Origin: Thermoguttaceae bacterium
GTDB taxonomy: Bacteria; Planctomycetota; Planctomycetia; Pirellulales; Thermoguttaceae
DNA: 64,000 bases
Reading direction: 5' to 3'
NCBI GenBank assembly: GCA_017939795.1
Contig: JAGBAA010000041.1
Location: 1 to 64,000, forward strand
Positions 1-8,640 of this stretch are shown here, in pieces. The number at the start of each line of letters is the position of its first letter. Position 1 is the first letter of the stretch. A model generated the notes under the pieces. It was not told the DNA's origin. It saw nothing but the letters and a program-made list of their open reading frames with translations, and searched no databases. A program made the position numbers and the translations under genes.

Positions 1-150
1 CCGTCTCCCAAAAGCGACGCGAGACGCACCGTCTCCCAAAAGCGACGCGAGACGCACCGTCTCCCAAAAGCGACGCGAGACGCGCCGTCTCCCAAAAGCG
101 ACGCGAGACGTACCGCCTCCCAAAAGCGACGCGAGACGCGCCGCCTCCCA
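1..150. repeat. 28-bp tandem repeat array
   Basis: Five complete, nearly identical 28-bp units start at 1, 29, 57, 85 and 113, and a sixth truncated unit starts at 141. The array runs off the left edge, so its true size is unknown. Each unit contains CGTCTC (or CGCCTC) and GAGACG arms that form a short inverted repeat around a 13-nt loop. There are no spacers, so it is not a CRISPR array. Units 4 to 6 differ by one or two bases. Confidence 0.95.
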
Positions 151-245
151 GAGAGAGGAATTTCTTGTGAGTGTCCGCTCATTCAGCCTCCTCTTTGGGG
201 AGTGCGGTGATCCAACGAAAATCATTTTATACAGGAGAGAGAAAA

Positions 246-698
246 ATGACGAAATCAGAACAGGCGCGTGCGCTTTTCCAGGAAGGCGCGAACTGTGCGC
301 AGGCCGTGGCGGTCTGTTTTGCGGAAGAATGCGGCAAAAGCCGTGAGGAAATGGCGCGTCTTGCGTCGGGTTTTGGAGCGGGCATGGGCCGAATGCGTGA
401 AGTGTGCGGCGCGGTCTCCGGCATGGTCCTCGTCGCGGATCTGCTCTGGGGTCCGGAGGACCTCGCAGACAAAGCGGGAAAAGACGCCCAATATACGCGC
501 ATCCAGACGCTTGCCGAGCGTTTTAAGGCGGAGACCGGCTCGATCGTCTGCCGGGAACTTCTTGGACTGACGACGAAAGAGACCCCCTCTCCGATCTCGG
601 AACCCCGGACGGAAGCGTACTATAAAAAGCGTCCGTGCGTCGAGATGGTGGTCCTGGCTGCGGAGATCCTTGAAGACGCCGTCCGAAACGGGATCTGA
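246..698 (+). CDS. C_GCAxxG_C_C family protein
   Basis: A small cytoplasmic protein of 150 residues resembling the C_GCAxxG_C_C family, a cysteine-rich group thought to be redox-active and often found in anaerobes. Conserved-looking cysteines are at C17 and C24, in the central CGAVSG motif around residue 54, and in two later positions near VCRELLGL and RPCVEMV. The reading frame is open from 171, but the ATG at 246 follows a purine-rich GGAGAGA ribosome-binding site, and the 25 residues before it look non-coding. The substrate is unknown and no partner gene is adjacent. The family match is by motif only. Confidence 0.8.
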   Translation: MTKSEQARALFQEGANCAQAVAVCFAEECGKSREEMARLASGFGAGMGRMREVCGAVSGMVLVADLLWGPEDLADKAGKDAQYTRIQTLAERFKAETGSIVCRELLGLTTKETPSPISEPRTEAYYKKRPCVEMVVLAAEILEDAVRNGI

Positions 699-803
699 GT
701 GCATCTGGGCGTCCCAATGAGCCTGGGAACGCAAGAAATCGGGTAAAATTTCAAGTTTTTGCGGAAATTTGCCGAAAAAATAAAAAAAAGACGTTTCGGT
801 CAC

Positions 804-832
804 TTGACAAAGTATCCGGAATGGATTAAACT
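804..832 (+). promoter_or_regulatory. Promoter of the first Gfo/Idh/MocA gene
   Basis: A -35 box TTGACA (804-809) and a -10 box TAAACT (827-832) are separated by 17 nt. The expected start is near 839, giving a 5' leader of about 50 nt before the ATG at 892. Confidence 0.75.
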
Positions 833-891
833 GGAACGTACTTAAAGTTTTTTCCATCCTCAATTCCCCCCTTAGCAAAAAGGAACTTAAA

Positions 892-2259
892 ATGGCATTC
901 AAAACCAATCGCCGTAATTTCCTGCGCACCACGGCTGTGGCTGGTGCTTCCACAATGATCATGAGTGATCTTCTTGCCAACGAATCTCCGAACGAAGTCG
1001 TCCGTTTCGCGACGGTCGGTATCGGCGGAAAAGGCACGAGCGACTCCAATGACGCAAACCGTTTCGGCAAGGTCGTGGCCTTCTGCGACACGAACCGCAA
1101 CCAGCTCAAGGGCGGCGCGAAACGCTTCAAGGATGCGAAAGCCTACGAAGATTACCGCGTCATGTTCGACGAAATGGCGGATCAGTTTGATGCCGTGACC
1201 GTCAGCACGACGGACCACATGCACGCGATCATCGCCGCGACGGCCATGAAGCACGGCAAGGCCGTCTTCTGCCAGAAGCCGCTGACCCGCACGATCTCGG
1301 AAGCCCGTATGCTTTCGACGATGGCGAAAGAAAAGAATCTCGTCACCCAGATGGGCAACCAGGGTGTCGCGAGCACCTCGACGCGTGAAAGTATCGCACT
1401 GGTCCGCGCCGGTCTCGTCGGTACGGTGAAAGAAGTCATCGTCTGGACGAACCGTCCGATCTGGCCGCAGGGCGGCGAACGCGGACAGGAAGCTCCGGTC
1501 CCGGCGCACCTGAACTGGGATGCGTGGCTCGGAAATGCTCCGAAACGTCCGTACGTTCCGGGCGCCTACGATCCGTTCGCGTGGCGCGGCTGGTGGGACT
1601 TCGGTTCCGGCGCACTCGGCGACATGGCGTGCCATACGTGCAGCGTTCCGTACTTCTCCCTTGAAATGAAGAATCCGTCCTGGGTCCAGGCGACTTCTTC
1701 CGGACACAATTTCGACAGCTTCCCGAAATGGAGCGAGATCCACTTCGAATTCCCGGCCGTCGACTGGCGCCCCGGATTCAAACTCACCTGGCTGGACGGC
1801 GGCAAGAAACCGGATCCGGCGATCCTCGGCGGTCTGCAGCCGGCAGCTTCCGCGTTCGTCATCATCGGCGACAAAGGTACGTTCTACTCCCCGAACGACT
1901 ACGGCACGCAGCGTATCCTGATCGGTGAAGCGAAAGACCGTGAAGAAGAACTGCTCAAGAAAGTTCGCGAAGATCTGGTCACGGCCGACCAGTACGGCGG
2001 ACACTTCGGCGAATTCGTCCAGGCCATCAAGGACAACAAACCGCTCATGCCGTTCTCCAACATGATCGACAAATCCGGCGGTCTGACCGAAACCATCCTC
2101 CTCGGCAACCTGGCTGTCTGGGCTGCGAACGAACCGGAAAAACTCGGTGAAAAAGTCCTCTGGGATGCCGCGAACATCAAGATCCTCGGCAATCCGGCTG
2201 ACCGTGCCCGTCTGGAATCCCTCGTCTATCCGAAATACCAGAACGGCTACGAAATCTGA
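892..2259 (+). CDS. Gfo/Idh/MocA family oxidoreductase, TAT-exported
   Basis: A predicted NAD(P)-dependent sugar or polyol dehydrogenase of 455 residues. A twin-arginine leader (NRRNFLRTT, residues 6-14) suggests folded export. The Rossmann motif VGIGGKG is at 42-48, and a QKP motif replaces the usual EKP at 128-130. The GALGDMACH segment (around residue 245) supplies the conserved catalytic-region histidine. In planctomycetes such exported members often act on keto-sugar intermediates of glycan breakdown; the substrate here is unknown. It is transcribed from its own promoter and ends before a strong terminator. It is one of five paralogues in the window. Confidence 0.9.
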   Translation: MAFKTNRRNFLRTTAVAGASTMIMSDLLANESPNEVVRFATVGIGGKGTSDSNDANRFGKVVAFCDTNRNQLKGGAKRFKDAKAYEDYRVMFDEMADQFDAVTVSTTDHMHAIIAATAMKHGKAVFCQKPLTRTISEARMLSTMAKEKNLVTQMGNQGVASTSTRESIALVRAGLVGTVKEVIVWTNRPIWPQGGERGQEAPVPAHLNWDAWLGNAPKRPYVPGAYDPFAWRGWWDFGSGALGDMACHTCSVPYFSLEMKNPSWVQATSSGHNFDSFPKWSEIHFEFPAVDWRPGFKLTWLDGGKKPDPAILGGLQPAASAFVIIGDKGTFYSPNDYGTQRILIGEAKDREEELLKKVREDLVTADQYGGHFGEFVQAIKDNKPLMPFSNMIDKSGGLTETILLGNLAVWAANEPEKLGEKVLWDAANIKILGNPADRARLESLVYPKYQNGYEI

Positions 2260-2288
2260 GCTGAGTATTCCGTGAGGCAATAGAATCG

Positions 2289-2322
2289 GGCGTACCTGTT
2301 TCGTGCAGGTGCGCCTTTTTTT
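2289..2322 (+). terminator. Rho-independent terminator
   Basis: Stem GGCGTACCTG / CAGGTGCGCC (one G-T pair) with a 7-nt loop, followed by seven T residues. It ends the Gfo/Idh/MocA transcript and lies inside the open frame upstream of the next gene, which argues against any start before 2375. Confidence 0.9.
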
Positions 2323-2374
2323 CTGGAACGAATTCAAAACTGAATTTTTCAAATCGTGGATCGGAGAAAAACGC

Positions 2375-3811
2375 ATGAAACAAAAAAAAGCAAAAGAGAC
2401 CTTGATTTGGCGTTTTCGGCATTTTTGCGTCGTTTTCGGCTGCCTTCTTGCGGTGAGTTTAAGCGGGAGCGCCTCCTCAGTTTTTGCTGGGACCAGCGAA
2501 ACAGTCCAGGCTCCGAAACCGTGGGAGCTCGTGAAGCGTGAAGACATCGCGAAAGTCTGGTCGGGGAATCCGGTCAGTTTTGCGTTCAAAATGCATGAAA
2601 ATTTCCTTTTCATCGCGTTCTATGACGGAGAGGACAAAAAAATGGTCCTGGGTCAGAAAGACCTGAGTCAGGAAAATTCCGCGTGGACGTTCAAGAAAAT
2701 GCCGACAGCGATCGGATGGGACTCGCACAATTACGTGACTTTGGAATTCGACTCGGAAAATCACCTTCACGTCGCCGGAAACATGCACTGCGTTCCGCTC
2801 ATTTACTATCGGGCATCCAAGCCGCTCGACATTCATTCGGTAGAGGTCGTGAACCGAATGACGGCGTCGGGGCTTTCCCGTGAAGAGCTGGCGGCTGCAC
2901 AGGAAGCACGCTGCACGTACCCGATTTTCATGAAAAACGCGGCAGGCGACCTGATTTTCACGTACCGTGACGGCGGAAGCGGAAACGGCGTGCAGATATG
3001 GAACGTTTACGATGTGCAGACGCGCACGTGGCGGCGTTTTCTGGACGTCCCAATGTTCGACGGTGAAGGGGACTGCAATGCGTACTATCATGGGCCGGTC
3101 ATGGGACCGGACGGCTTCTATCATGTGGCGTGGGTCTGGCGCGATACACCGGACTGCGCGACGAATCACGATCTCTCGTACATGAAAAGCCGGGATCTGA
3201 TCCACTGGGAGAAGAGCGACGGCTCGCCGCAGGTCCTTCCGGTGACGCGGTCAAACAGTGAGGTGGTCGCGCCGCTGAAGAACGGCGAGGGGCTTCTGAA
3301 TCCTCTCGTGAAGCTCGGTTTTGACGCGGAAAAGCGGGTCATTCTCTCGTACACGCGCTACGATGAAAACAAGAACAATCAGCTCATGCAGGCACGTCTG
3401 GAATCGAACGGCTGGAAACACTACCAGACGTCGGACTGGACGCACAGCTGGGTCTTTTCCGGAGGCGGATGCATTCCGTCGGAATTGAGTTTCGGCGGTG
3501 TGGAGTGCATCGACGGCAAGCTGACGCAGTCCTGGAGCCGAAAGTACGAGGCATCCGGCCGATTCTTCCTCGATTCGGAAACGCTTAAGCCGATCGGACG
3601 CGCACCGGGTGGTTCACGTGTGCCTCCGGAGTGTCTGAAATGCGAGAATCCGCAGGAAAACCAGCAGCTGAAACGCTCCATGACTGCGGACCCGAACGAT
3701 CCGGACCGGATCTTCCTCTTCGCCTGGGAGACCCTGCCGATCAACCGGGACCGTCCGCATCCCGTCGTGCCGGTCCCGTCGACGCTCCGAATGTTTGAGC
3801 TGAAACGCTGA
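2375..3811 (+). CDS. Secreted BNR-repeat (BNR_4-like) protein
   Basis: A 478-residue exported protein with a Sec signal peptide (basic start, hydrophobic 17-36, likely cleavage after VFA at 38). The mature part resembles the BNR_4 family, a beta-propeller related to sialidases and some polysaccharide lyases. It has repeated aromatic/aspartate strands such as FYHVAWVWRDT, YRDGGSGNG and LSYTRYDENK. The likely role is binding or cleaving an acidic polysaccharide outside the cytoplasm. The catalytic residues cannot be assigned by eye. The frame is open from 2303, but the terminator at 2289-2322 and the GGAG before 2375 favour this ATG. Confidence 0.8.
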   Translation: MKQKKAKETLIWRFRHFCVVFGCLLAVSLSGSASSVFAGTSETVQAPKPWELVKREDIAKVWSGNPVSFAFKMHENFLFIAFYDGEDKKMVLGQKDLSQENSAWTFKKMPTAIGWDSHNYVTLEFDSENHLHVAGNMHCVPLIYYRASKPLDIHSVEVVNRMTASGLSREELAAAQEARCTYPIFMKNAAGDLIFTYRDGGSGNGVQIWNVYDVQTRTWRRFLDVPMFDGEGDCNAYYHGPVMGPDGFYHVAWVWRDTPDCATNHDLSYMKSRDLIHWEKSDGSPQVLPVTRSNSEVVAPLKNGEGLLNPLVKLGFDAEKRVILSYTRYDENKNNQLMQARLESNGWKHYQTSDWTHSWVFSGGGCIPSELSFGGVECIDGKLTQSWSRKYEASGRFFLDSETLKPIGRAPGGSRVPPECLKCENPQENQQLKRSMTADPNDPDRIFLFAWETLPINRDRPHPVVPVPSTLRMFELKR

Positions 3812-3851
3812 CGAAGACGGCTGGCGGAGTGAATGGAACGGAAATTTAAAA

Positions 3852-3900
3852 AAGTGCCGAACCGGGGACCCGGGGTCTGTTTCAGGGCGGTTCGGTACTT
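3852..3900. terminator. Hairpin downstream of the BNR gene
   Basis: A 12-bp stem, AAGTGCCGAACC / GGTTCGGTACTT, encloses a 25-nt GC-rich loop. There is an A-rich run before it and no T-run after it, so termination in the plus direction is uncertain. Confidence 0.5.
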
Positions 3901-3928
3901 CTGATCCGAAAGTAGAGGCGTGAGCAAA

Positions 3929-4849
3929 ATGAGAAATTTTCTGAAGTGCATGAAGTATATTTTTTGTGTTCTGGGCGGAGTGCTTCTTCTTGCGTGCAGT
4001 GTTGCGGCATGGGTGACGGTCCAGTACGAAACGGATCTGGTCTTCCATCCCCATCAGCTTGACAGTACGACTCCGCCGGAAGTGCGTCCGCAGATCCTTC
4101 CGTACGCCGAGAGTGTCGTGTTTTTGGGACAGGATATGCGGAAACTCCACGGATATTTTGCACAGTCCGGCAGCTTCATTGATGAGAACACGATCCCAGT
4201 CCTTTTCTGCCACGGCAACGGTGGAAACTGCCTCTACACGAGCGGGTGGTTTTTCTTCAAGCAGCAGGAAGCTGACGCACAGGGCAACCGCGGCCCGTCC
4301 CAATTCGCGATGTTTTCGTTTGACTATCGCGCGTACGGATTCAGTGAAGGGAAGAAGGCGGAACTGAACGAAGACGCCGTTTTTTCAGACGCACGTGCCG
4401 CCCGGAGCTGGCTTGCACAGAAATGCGGGAAGAAGGAATCGGAAGTCGTCCTGATGGGGCACTCGCTGGGAGGAGGAGTTGCGTCGGATCTTGCACAGGA
4501 CGGAACGCCGGCACTGATCCTTTGCTCGACGTTTGATTCCGTACCGAAAGTACCGGAAACGTATTGTCCAGTCTTTCCGTTTTCGCTTTTGATGAAGAAT
4601 CAGTTTGCGTCGGCCAGAAAACTCTCGCAGCTTTCCGTTCCGCTCCTTCAGTTCCATGACCCGACGGACAATATCGTACCGTATGCAAACGGGAAAAAAC
4701 TTCATGAAGCCGCACAGGAACCGAAAACATTCGTGACGCTTTCCGGACTCTGCCACAATTACTCGCCGAATCCGGAAATGTGCCGTCAGATCAAAGAATT
4801 TCTGCTGACTCACGGGCAGGCGGCCGTTTCGGAAACCCCGAGTCCGTGA
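3929..4849 (+). CDS. Membrane-anchored alpha/beta hydrolase
   Basis: A 306-residue serine hydrolase of the Bem46/ABHD13-like type. One N-terminal membrane segment (about 10-30) is followed by an alpha/beta-hydrolase fold. The oxyanion motif HGNGGN is at 95-100, the nucleophile elbow GHSLGG at 177-182 (Ser179), the acid is probably Asp247 in DPTDNIVP, and the base is His276. The catalytic domain probably faces the periplasm or the membrane surface. The substrate is unknown; acyl esters or thioesters are typical. A GTG at 3920 is in frame, but AGAGG at 3914-3918 is spaced correctly only for the ATG at 3929. Confidence 0.85.
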   Translation: MRNFLKCMKYIFCVLGGVLLLACSVAAWVTVQYETDLVFHPHQLDSTTPPEVRPQILPYAESVVFLGQDMRKLHGYFAQSGSFIDENTIPVLFCHGNGGNCLYTSGWFFFKQQEADAQGNRGPSQFAMFSFDYRAYGFSEGKKAELNEDAVFSDARAARSWLAQKCGKKESEVVLMGHSLGGGVASDLAQDGTPALILCSTFDSVPKVPETYCPVFPFSLLMKNQFASARKLSQLSVPLLQFHDPTDNIVPYANGKKLHEAAQEPKTFVTLSGLCHNYSPNPEMCRQIKEFLLTHGQAAVSETPSP

Positions 4850-4958
4850 AAGAAGGCGTCCCCATTTTTTGCCCCGCTGAAGTGGGATCGAAAAATTTGA
4901 AGGTCCTTCCAAAGGGGACTCAAATGGCGACTTTACGCAGAAAAGAGACCGGGGGGGC

Positions 4959-4986
4959 TTGAAAAAACGGAATTTAAGGGTAAAAT
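4959..4986 (+). promoter_or_regulatory. Promoter of the alpha-galactosidase gene
   Basis: TTGAAA (4959-4964), a 16-nt spacer, then TAAAAT (4981-4986), about 60 nt before the ATG at 5049. Confidence 0.65.
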
Positions 4987-5048
4987 AAACAGTTTGAGAC
5001 CATCCCGCCTTAAGAAACATTTAAAGAGAAGGATCCAAAGGAGAAAAT

Positions 5049-7217
5049 ATGAACGCGATCGCATTGGCTGCCGTTCAGGTCTTTACGCTTTTGCTTGGGC
5101 CCTGGAGCGTGACGTTTGAAGAAGAGAATTCACGGCTTCGCTTGGAAGATCCGGTGGAGAACGTATGCATCGAAGGAACGCTGAGTTTTGAATCGAATGG
5201 TCAGGCCTGGAAGATCGTCCGGCCTCGCGACGCAGTCGGGAATCGCCTCGGGCTTCTGAGTCCGACGAACGACATTCAGGGGTACCTGACGTTCCAGCAG
5301 AACGGAAATCGGCTCGAAATGCTGGTTTCGCACCGAACGCGGCAGTTTTATTCGGGAGTTCTGAAATTTGATGGAAAGATCAGATTCCGCGATTTCAGCT
5401 TCGCTTGCAAAACGCAGGCCTGCACGAAAGAGCGCGTTCTTTTCCTCGCGGCCGGAAACGGAAATTCGCTGAAAAACGATACGCTGTTCGCTCCGGAGGA
5501 GGATCTGGCGGTCCAGTTCCGCAGTGCGTCGCTTCAGCTGACGTCGGAGACGGCGGGTGAGTGGAACGTCGCGATGTCCGGGCGGATCGAGGAGAGTGCG
5601 GAGGCTGTTTTTGGCTTCAACGTGGAGAAAAACTACCTTCAGAGCCGCTACATTCCGTACTATTCGCCGATCGACCGCAAACGCGCGCCGAAAGCGCCGA
5701 CCGGCTGGATGTCGTGGAATATTTACTTCGACACGGCGACGGCAGAGGATAATCTGGCGGAAGCGCGGATCGGGAAAAAGTACCTTCAGCCGTTCGGGAT
5801 GGAGTTTTGGCACATTGAGTCCTGGCAGGGAAATTCGGACAAACTGCCGGTCTCCAATTTCTATAATCTGAACCTCGAAGTAAATGAGCGGCAGTTCCCG
5901 AAGGGGATGAAGCAGCTCGCGGATGATATTCGCGCCCTGGGATTCCGCCCCGGGATCTGGACGGCGCCGTTCGGGACGGGAAGCGATGAATTCTACGCAC
6001 AGCACAAAACGTGGTTCCTGCATGACGTGAACGGAAATCCGATGCGCACATGGAACGGAAAGTACACGATCGACCCGTCCAATGACGAAGTGGTCGCGCA
6101 CCTGCGCCGGATCCATGAGATCATGGCGAAAGACTGGGGGTACGAGTACTTCAAGATCGACGGAATGTCCGGAGCCGGAGCCGGGTACTGTGCCCATTTC
6201 TTTGAGCGTCCGGAAGTCAAAGCCGCGATGAAGGACCCAAACTGTCCGGATCCGTTTGAGCGCTGTGTCCGTGCGTTTCGTGAAGGGATCGGCGAGGACC
6301 GAGTCTTCAACGCCTGCCAGGGGCACTTTACGGGGCCGGAACCGAAGTACGCGGACTGCGGGCGCATCGGTGCGGACATCGTGCATCCGAACAAGCCGGT
6401 CGGCTGGGAAAATCTGCTGAATCAGGCGGGACGAACGCACAATCAGATCTTCGCACACAATATCGTCTTCTACGCGGACCCCGACACGCTCATGGTAAAC
6501 GACGCCCTGACGCTTGAAGAGGCGCGCCTTTCCACCGTCGTCGTGAGTCTGCCGGGCCAGATGATGTTTTCCGGCGACAAACTGGCAGAACTGCCGATGG
6601 AGCGAATGCGTCTCCTTCAGCAGGCACTTCCGCCGGTCGCGGATATTCATCCGGTGAACCTCTACCCGATCTTCCACCTTTTGCCGGTCTGGGATCTGAA
6701 GGTCCGCCGGGACTGGGGGGCGTACGACGTCATCGCACTGTTCAACTGGGAAGATGAGGAAGCGGAAGTCGGTTTTGATTTTGCGGAAGTCGGCCTCGAT
6801 CCCCATCAGGACTGCGTCATGTATGAGTTTTGGACCGAGCACTACGTCGGGAAAGTCAACGGCGGTTTTTCGTGCAAGATCCCGCCGCACGCCGTCCGGC
6901 TTTTCGCTGTGCATCGGGCGCAGGATCATCCGCAGTTCCTCTCCAGTGACCGGCACATCACGCAGGGGGCGGTCGACGTTAAGTCCGTGAGCTGGCAAGA
7001 GGGCAAACTCACCGCGAAACTGGAGCTGGTCGGCGGATTCCCGACGACGTTCCGATTCACGGTACCGGAAGGAATGCGCGTGAAGTCCGTGAGTGCGGGA
7101 GACAGCGTGAGCGTCGAGACCCGCAGTGAAGCGGACGGCCGCGTGCTTGCCGTGAAACTGGGAACTGAAACTTCGCAGACCGTGGAGCTTTCTGCGGATT
7201 TTCAGAGTATTCCGTAA
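5049..7217 (+). CDS. GH36/GH27-like alpha-galactosidase
   Basis: A 722-residue clan GH-D glycoside hydrolase that probably releases alpha-galactosyl residues from plant oligosaccharides. An N-terminal beta-rich domain (about 20-200) precedes a TIM barrel beginning with the PTGWMSWN motif (217-224). The FKIDG motif places the predicted nucleophile at Asp371, and RIGADI places the acid/base at Asp443. A C-terminal beta-sandwich follows. The start, after GGATCCAAAGGAG, gives a weakly hydrophobic N-terminus that might be a signal peptide, but no clear cleavage site is visible. Substrate specificity within the clan (galactose or another sugar) is inference. Confidence 0.85.
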   Translation: MNAIALAAVQVFTLLLGPWSVTFEEENSRLRLEDPVENVCIEGTLSFESNGQAWKIVRPRDAVGNRLGLLSPTNDIQGYLTFQQNGNRLEMLVSHRTRQFYSGVLKFDGKIRFRDFSFACKTQACTKERVLFLAAGNGNSLKNDTLFAPEEDLAVQFRSASLQLTSETAGEWNVAMSGRIEESAEAVFGFNVEKNYLQSRYIPYYSPIDRKRAPKAPTGWMSWNIYFDTATAEDNLAEARIGKKYLQPFGMEFWHIESWQGNSDKLPVSNFYNLNLEVNERQFPKGMKQLADDIRALGFRPGIWTAPFGTGSDEFYAQHKTWFLHDVNGNPMRTWNGKYTIDPSNDEVVAHLRRIHEIMAKDWGYEYFKIDGMSGAGAGYCAHFFERPEVKAAMKDPNCPDPFERCVRAFREGIGEDRVFNACQGHFTGPEPKYADCGRIGADIVHPNKPVGWENLLNQAGRTHNQIFAHNIVFYADPDTLMVNDALTLEEARLSTVVVSLPGQMMFSGDKLAELPMERMRLLQQALPPVADIHPVNLYPIFHLLPVWDLKVRRDWGAYDVIALFNWEDEEAEVGFDFAEVGLDPHQDCVMYEFWTEHYVGKVNGGFSCKIPPHAVRLFAVHRAQDHPQFLSSDRHITQGAVDVKSVSWQEGKLTAKLELVGGFPTTFRFTVPEGMRVKSVSAGDSVSVETRSEADGRVLAVKLGTETSQTVELSADFQSIP

Positions 7218-7270
7218 AATTTCATGAAAAAAACGCTTCCCCGGCGGTCGGGAAAGCCTCAAAAAATATT

Positions 7271-7309
7271 CCGGCGCGGAAAGGGACCCGGTGTTCTTTT
7301 CCGCGCCGG
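7271..7309 (+). terminator. Strong hairpin after the galactosidase gene
   Basis: A perfect 12-bp stem, CCGGCGCGGAAA / TTTCCGCGCCGG, with a 15-nt loop. The flank is AT-rich but lacks a long T-run. Confidence 0.75.
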
Positions 7310-7363
7310 GAATTTCCTTAAACTTTTCATTCACCTCATTTCACTTTTCAAAAAATCAAAAAA

Positions 7364-8578
7364 ATGAAATCCGTTGCGTTAAATTCGTGTCCTCCAAAGG
7401 AGATTTTGGAAGAAATGACCCGTCATGCCGAGAGCATCGTCGCCCGGCAGTTCCATCAGCAGGGGTACCCGTTCGATCAGGAAGTGAATCTGACGGGATT
7501 CTACCAGTGGCTGCTTGAGACGAAACTCTGCGACGTCACGCTCATCAACGTGGGCGATCCGTACAAGACGGAGTGGGATATGCTGGAGTCGGACGAGTTT
7601 GAGCGCCGCTGCATCGATTTTCTGGCCAAAAGTTTTGGTTTTGCGGACGACGACCACTGGGGCGTATTGACCAACGGCGGAACAGACGGAAACATGCACG
7701 GCATCTATTTCGGGAGAAAGTACCTGGAAGACGCGGCACGCGAACTGAAACTCACCGGCGAAAATGCGAAGCCGATCCTTTACGTTTCCTCCGAGGCGCA
7801 CTACTCCGTCCGGAAACTCGGAGACATTCTCCAGATCGAGACGCGGCTGATCGACGCGCATCCGATGGGGCAGATGGACGTGGATGATTTCCGGCGCAAG
7901 CTGGACGGCAATCGTCCTGCTTTGGTCGCGATCGCGATCGGCGGAACGTTCAAGGGGGCGATCGATGACCAGAAAGCGATCGCGCAGGTCCTGGACGAAG
8001 TGAAGCCGCCGGCGGTTTACCGACATCTGGATGCGGCTCTTTTCGGCGGGTACCTGCCGTGGGTCGAGGAGCCGGACGTCAGCGGGATCCTGGATCAGCA
8101 GCTGCGCGGATTTGATTCGATCGCAGTTTCCGGACACAAATTCCTCGCCATGAATGAGCCGGTCGGGATCTTCATTTGCCGAAAAGACGTTCCGAATCAC
8201 CTCCACACCTACAGCGTACCGTACCTGAACGGCGTGATCCCGACGATCAGCTGTTCCCGCAGCGGTTTCCATGCGCTGAAACTCTACTGGCGGCTCATGA
8301 CGACCGGTCCGGAAGGTTTCCGTGCGGAGGCGGCGCACATCCTGAAGATGACGCGGCTCTTTGAAGCCCGGCTGAAAGAGGCCGGCGTGAAGTGCTGGGT
8401 AAATCCATGGTCGAACACGGTCTGCATGGAGCGGCCGGCACCGGAGATCGTCCACAAATATGCGATGGCCTGCGGGGAATGTTCCTTTTTGGGGAAACTG
8501 GCGCACGTCGTCGTGATGCAGTTCTTCAATGAGGCGCTCATCGAGGAATTTGTTGCGGATGTCGTGCGCACTCGCTGA
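7364..8578 (+). CDS. Histidine-decarboxylase-like PLP enzyme
   Basis: A 404-residue group II pyridoxal-phosphate decarboxylase that most resembles PLP-type histidine decarboxylase (histidine to histamine plus CO2). Visible motifs are TNGGTDGNMHG (103-113), the ring-stacking His146 in SSEAHYS, Asp223 in HLDAAL and the Schiff-base Lys259 in SGHKF. The length is slightly above the ~378 residues usual for the family. The ATG at 7364 lacks a ribosome-binding site; an in-frame ATG at 7415 follows AAAGGAG and could be the true start. No histidine/histamine antiporter is adjacent, so another amino-acid substrate remains possible. Confidence 0.8.
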   Translation: MKSVALNSCPPKEILEEMTRHAESIVARQFHQQGYPFDQEVNLTGFYQWLLETKLCDVTLINVGDPYKTEWDMLESDEFERRCIDFLAKSFGFADDDHWGVLTNGGTDGNMHGIYFGRKYLEDAARELKLTGENAKPILYVSSEAHYSVRKLGDILQIETRLIDAHPMGQMDVDDFRRKLDGNRPALVAIAIGGTFKGAIDDQKAIAQVLDEVKPPAVYRHLDAALFGGYLPWVEEPDVSGILDQQLRGFDSIAVSGHKFLAMNEPVGIFICRKDVPNHLHTYSVPYLNGVIPTISCSRSGFHALKLYWRLMTTGPEGFRAEAAHILKMTRLFEARLKEAGVKCWVNPWSNTVCMERPAPEIVHKYAMACGECSFLGKLAHVVVMQFFNEALIEEFVADVVRTR

Positions 8579-8603
8579 CTTTCCGTGACCCGACCCGTAA
8601 AAT
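8575..8603 (+). promoter_or_regulatory. Promoter overlapping the decarboxylase stop codon
   Basis: CTGACT (8575-8580), a 17-nt spacer and TAAAAT (8598-8603), 37 nt before the ATG at 8641. Confidence 0.5.
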
Positions 8604-8640
8604 AAATCAGACTCAGTTTTTTAATTTTGGGAGTTTTGCC

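Noticed and set aside
1..160. CRISPR-like array at the left edge
   Set aside because: The 28-bp units are contiguous without spacers, and no cas genes are present in the window.
3614..5020. Long minus-strand frames across the hydrolase gene
   Set aside because: They are complementary to the alpha/beta hydrolase, whose catalytic motifs are intact on the plus strand.
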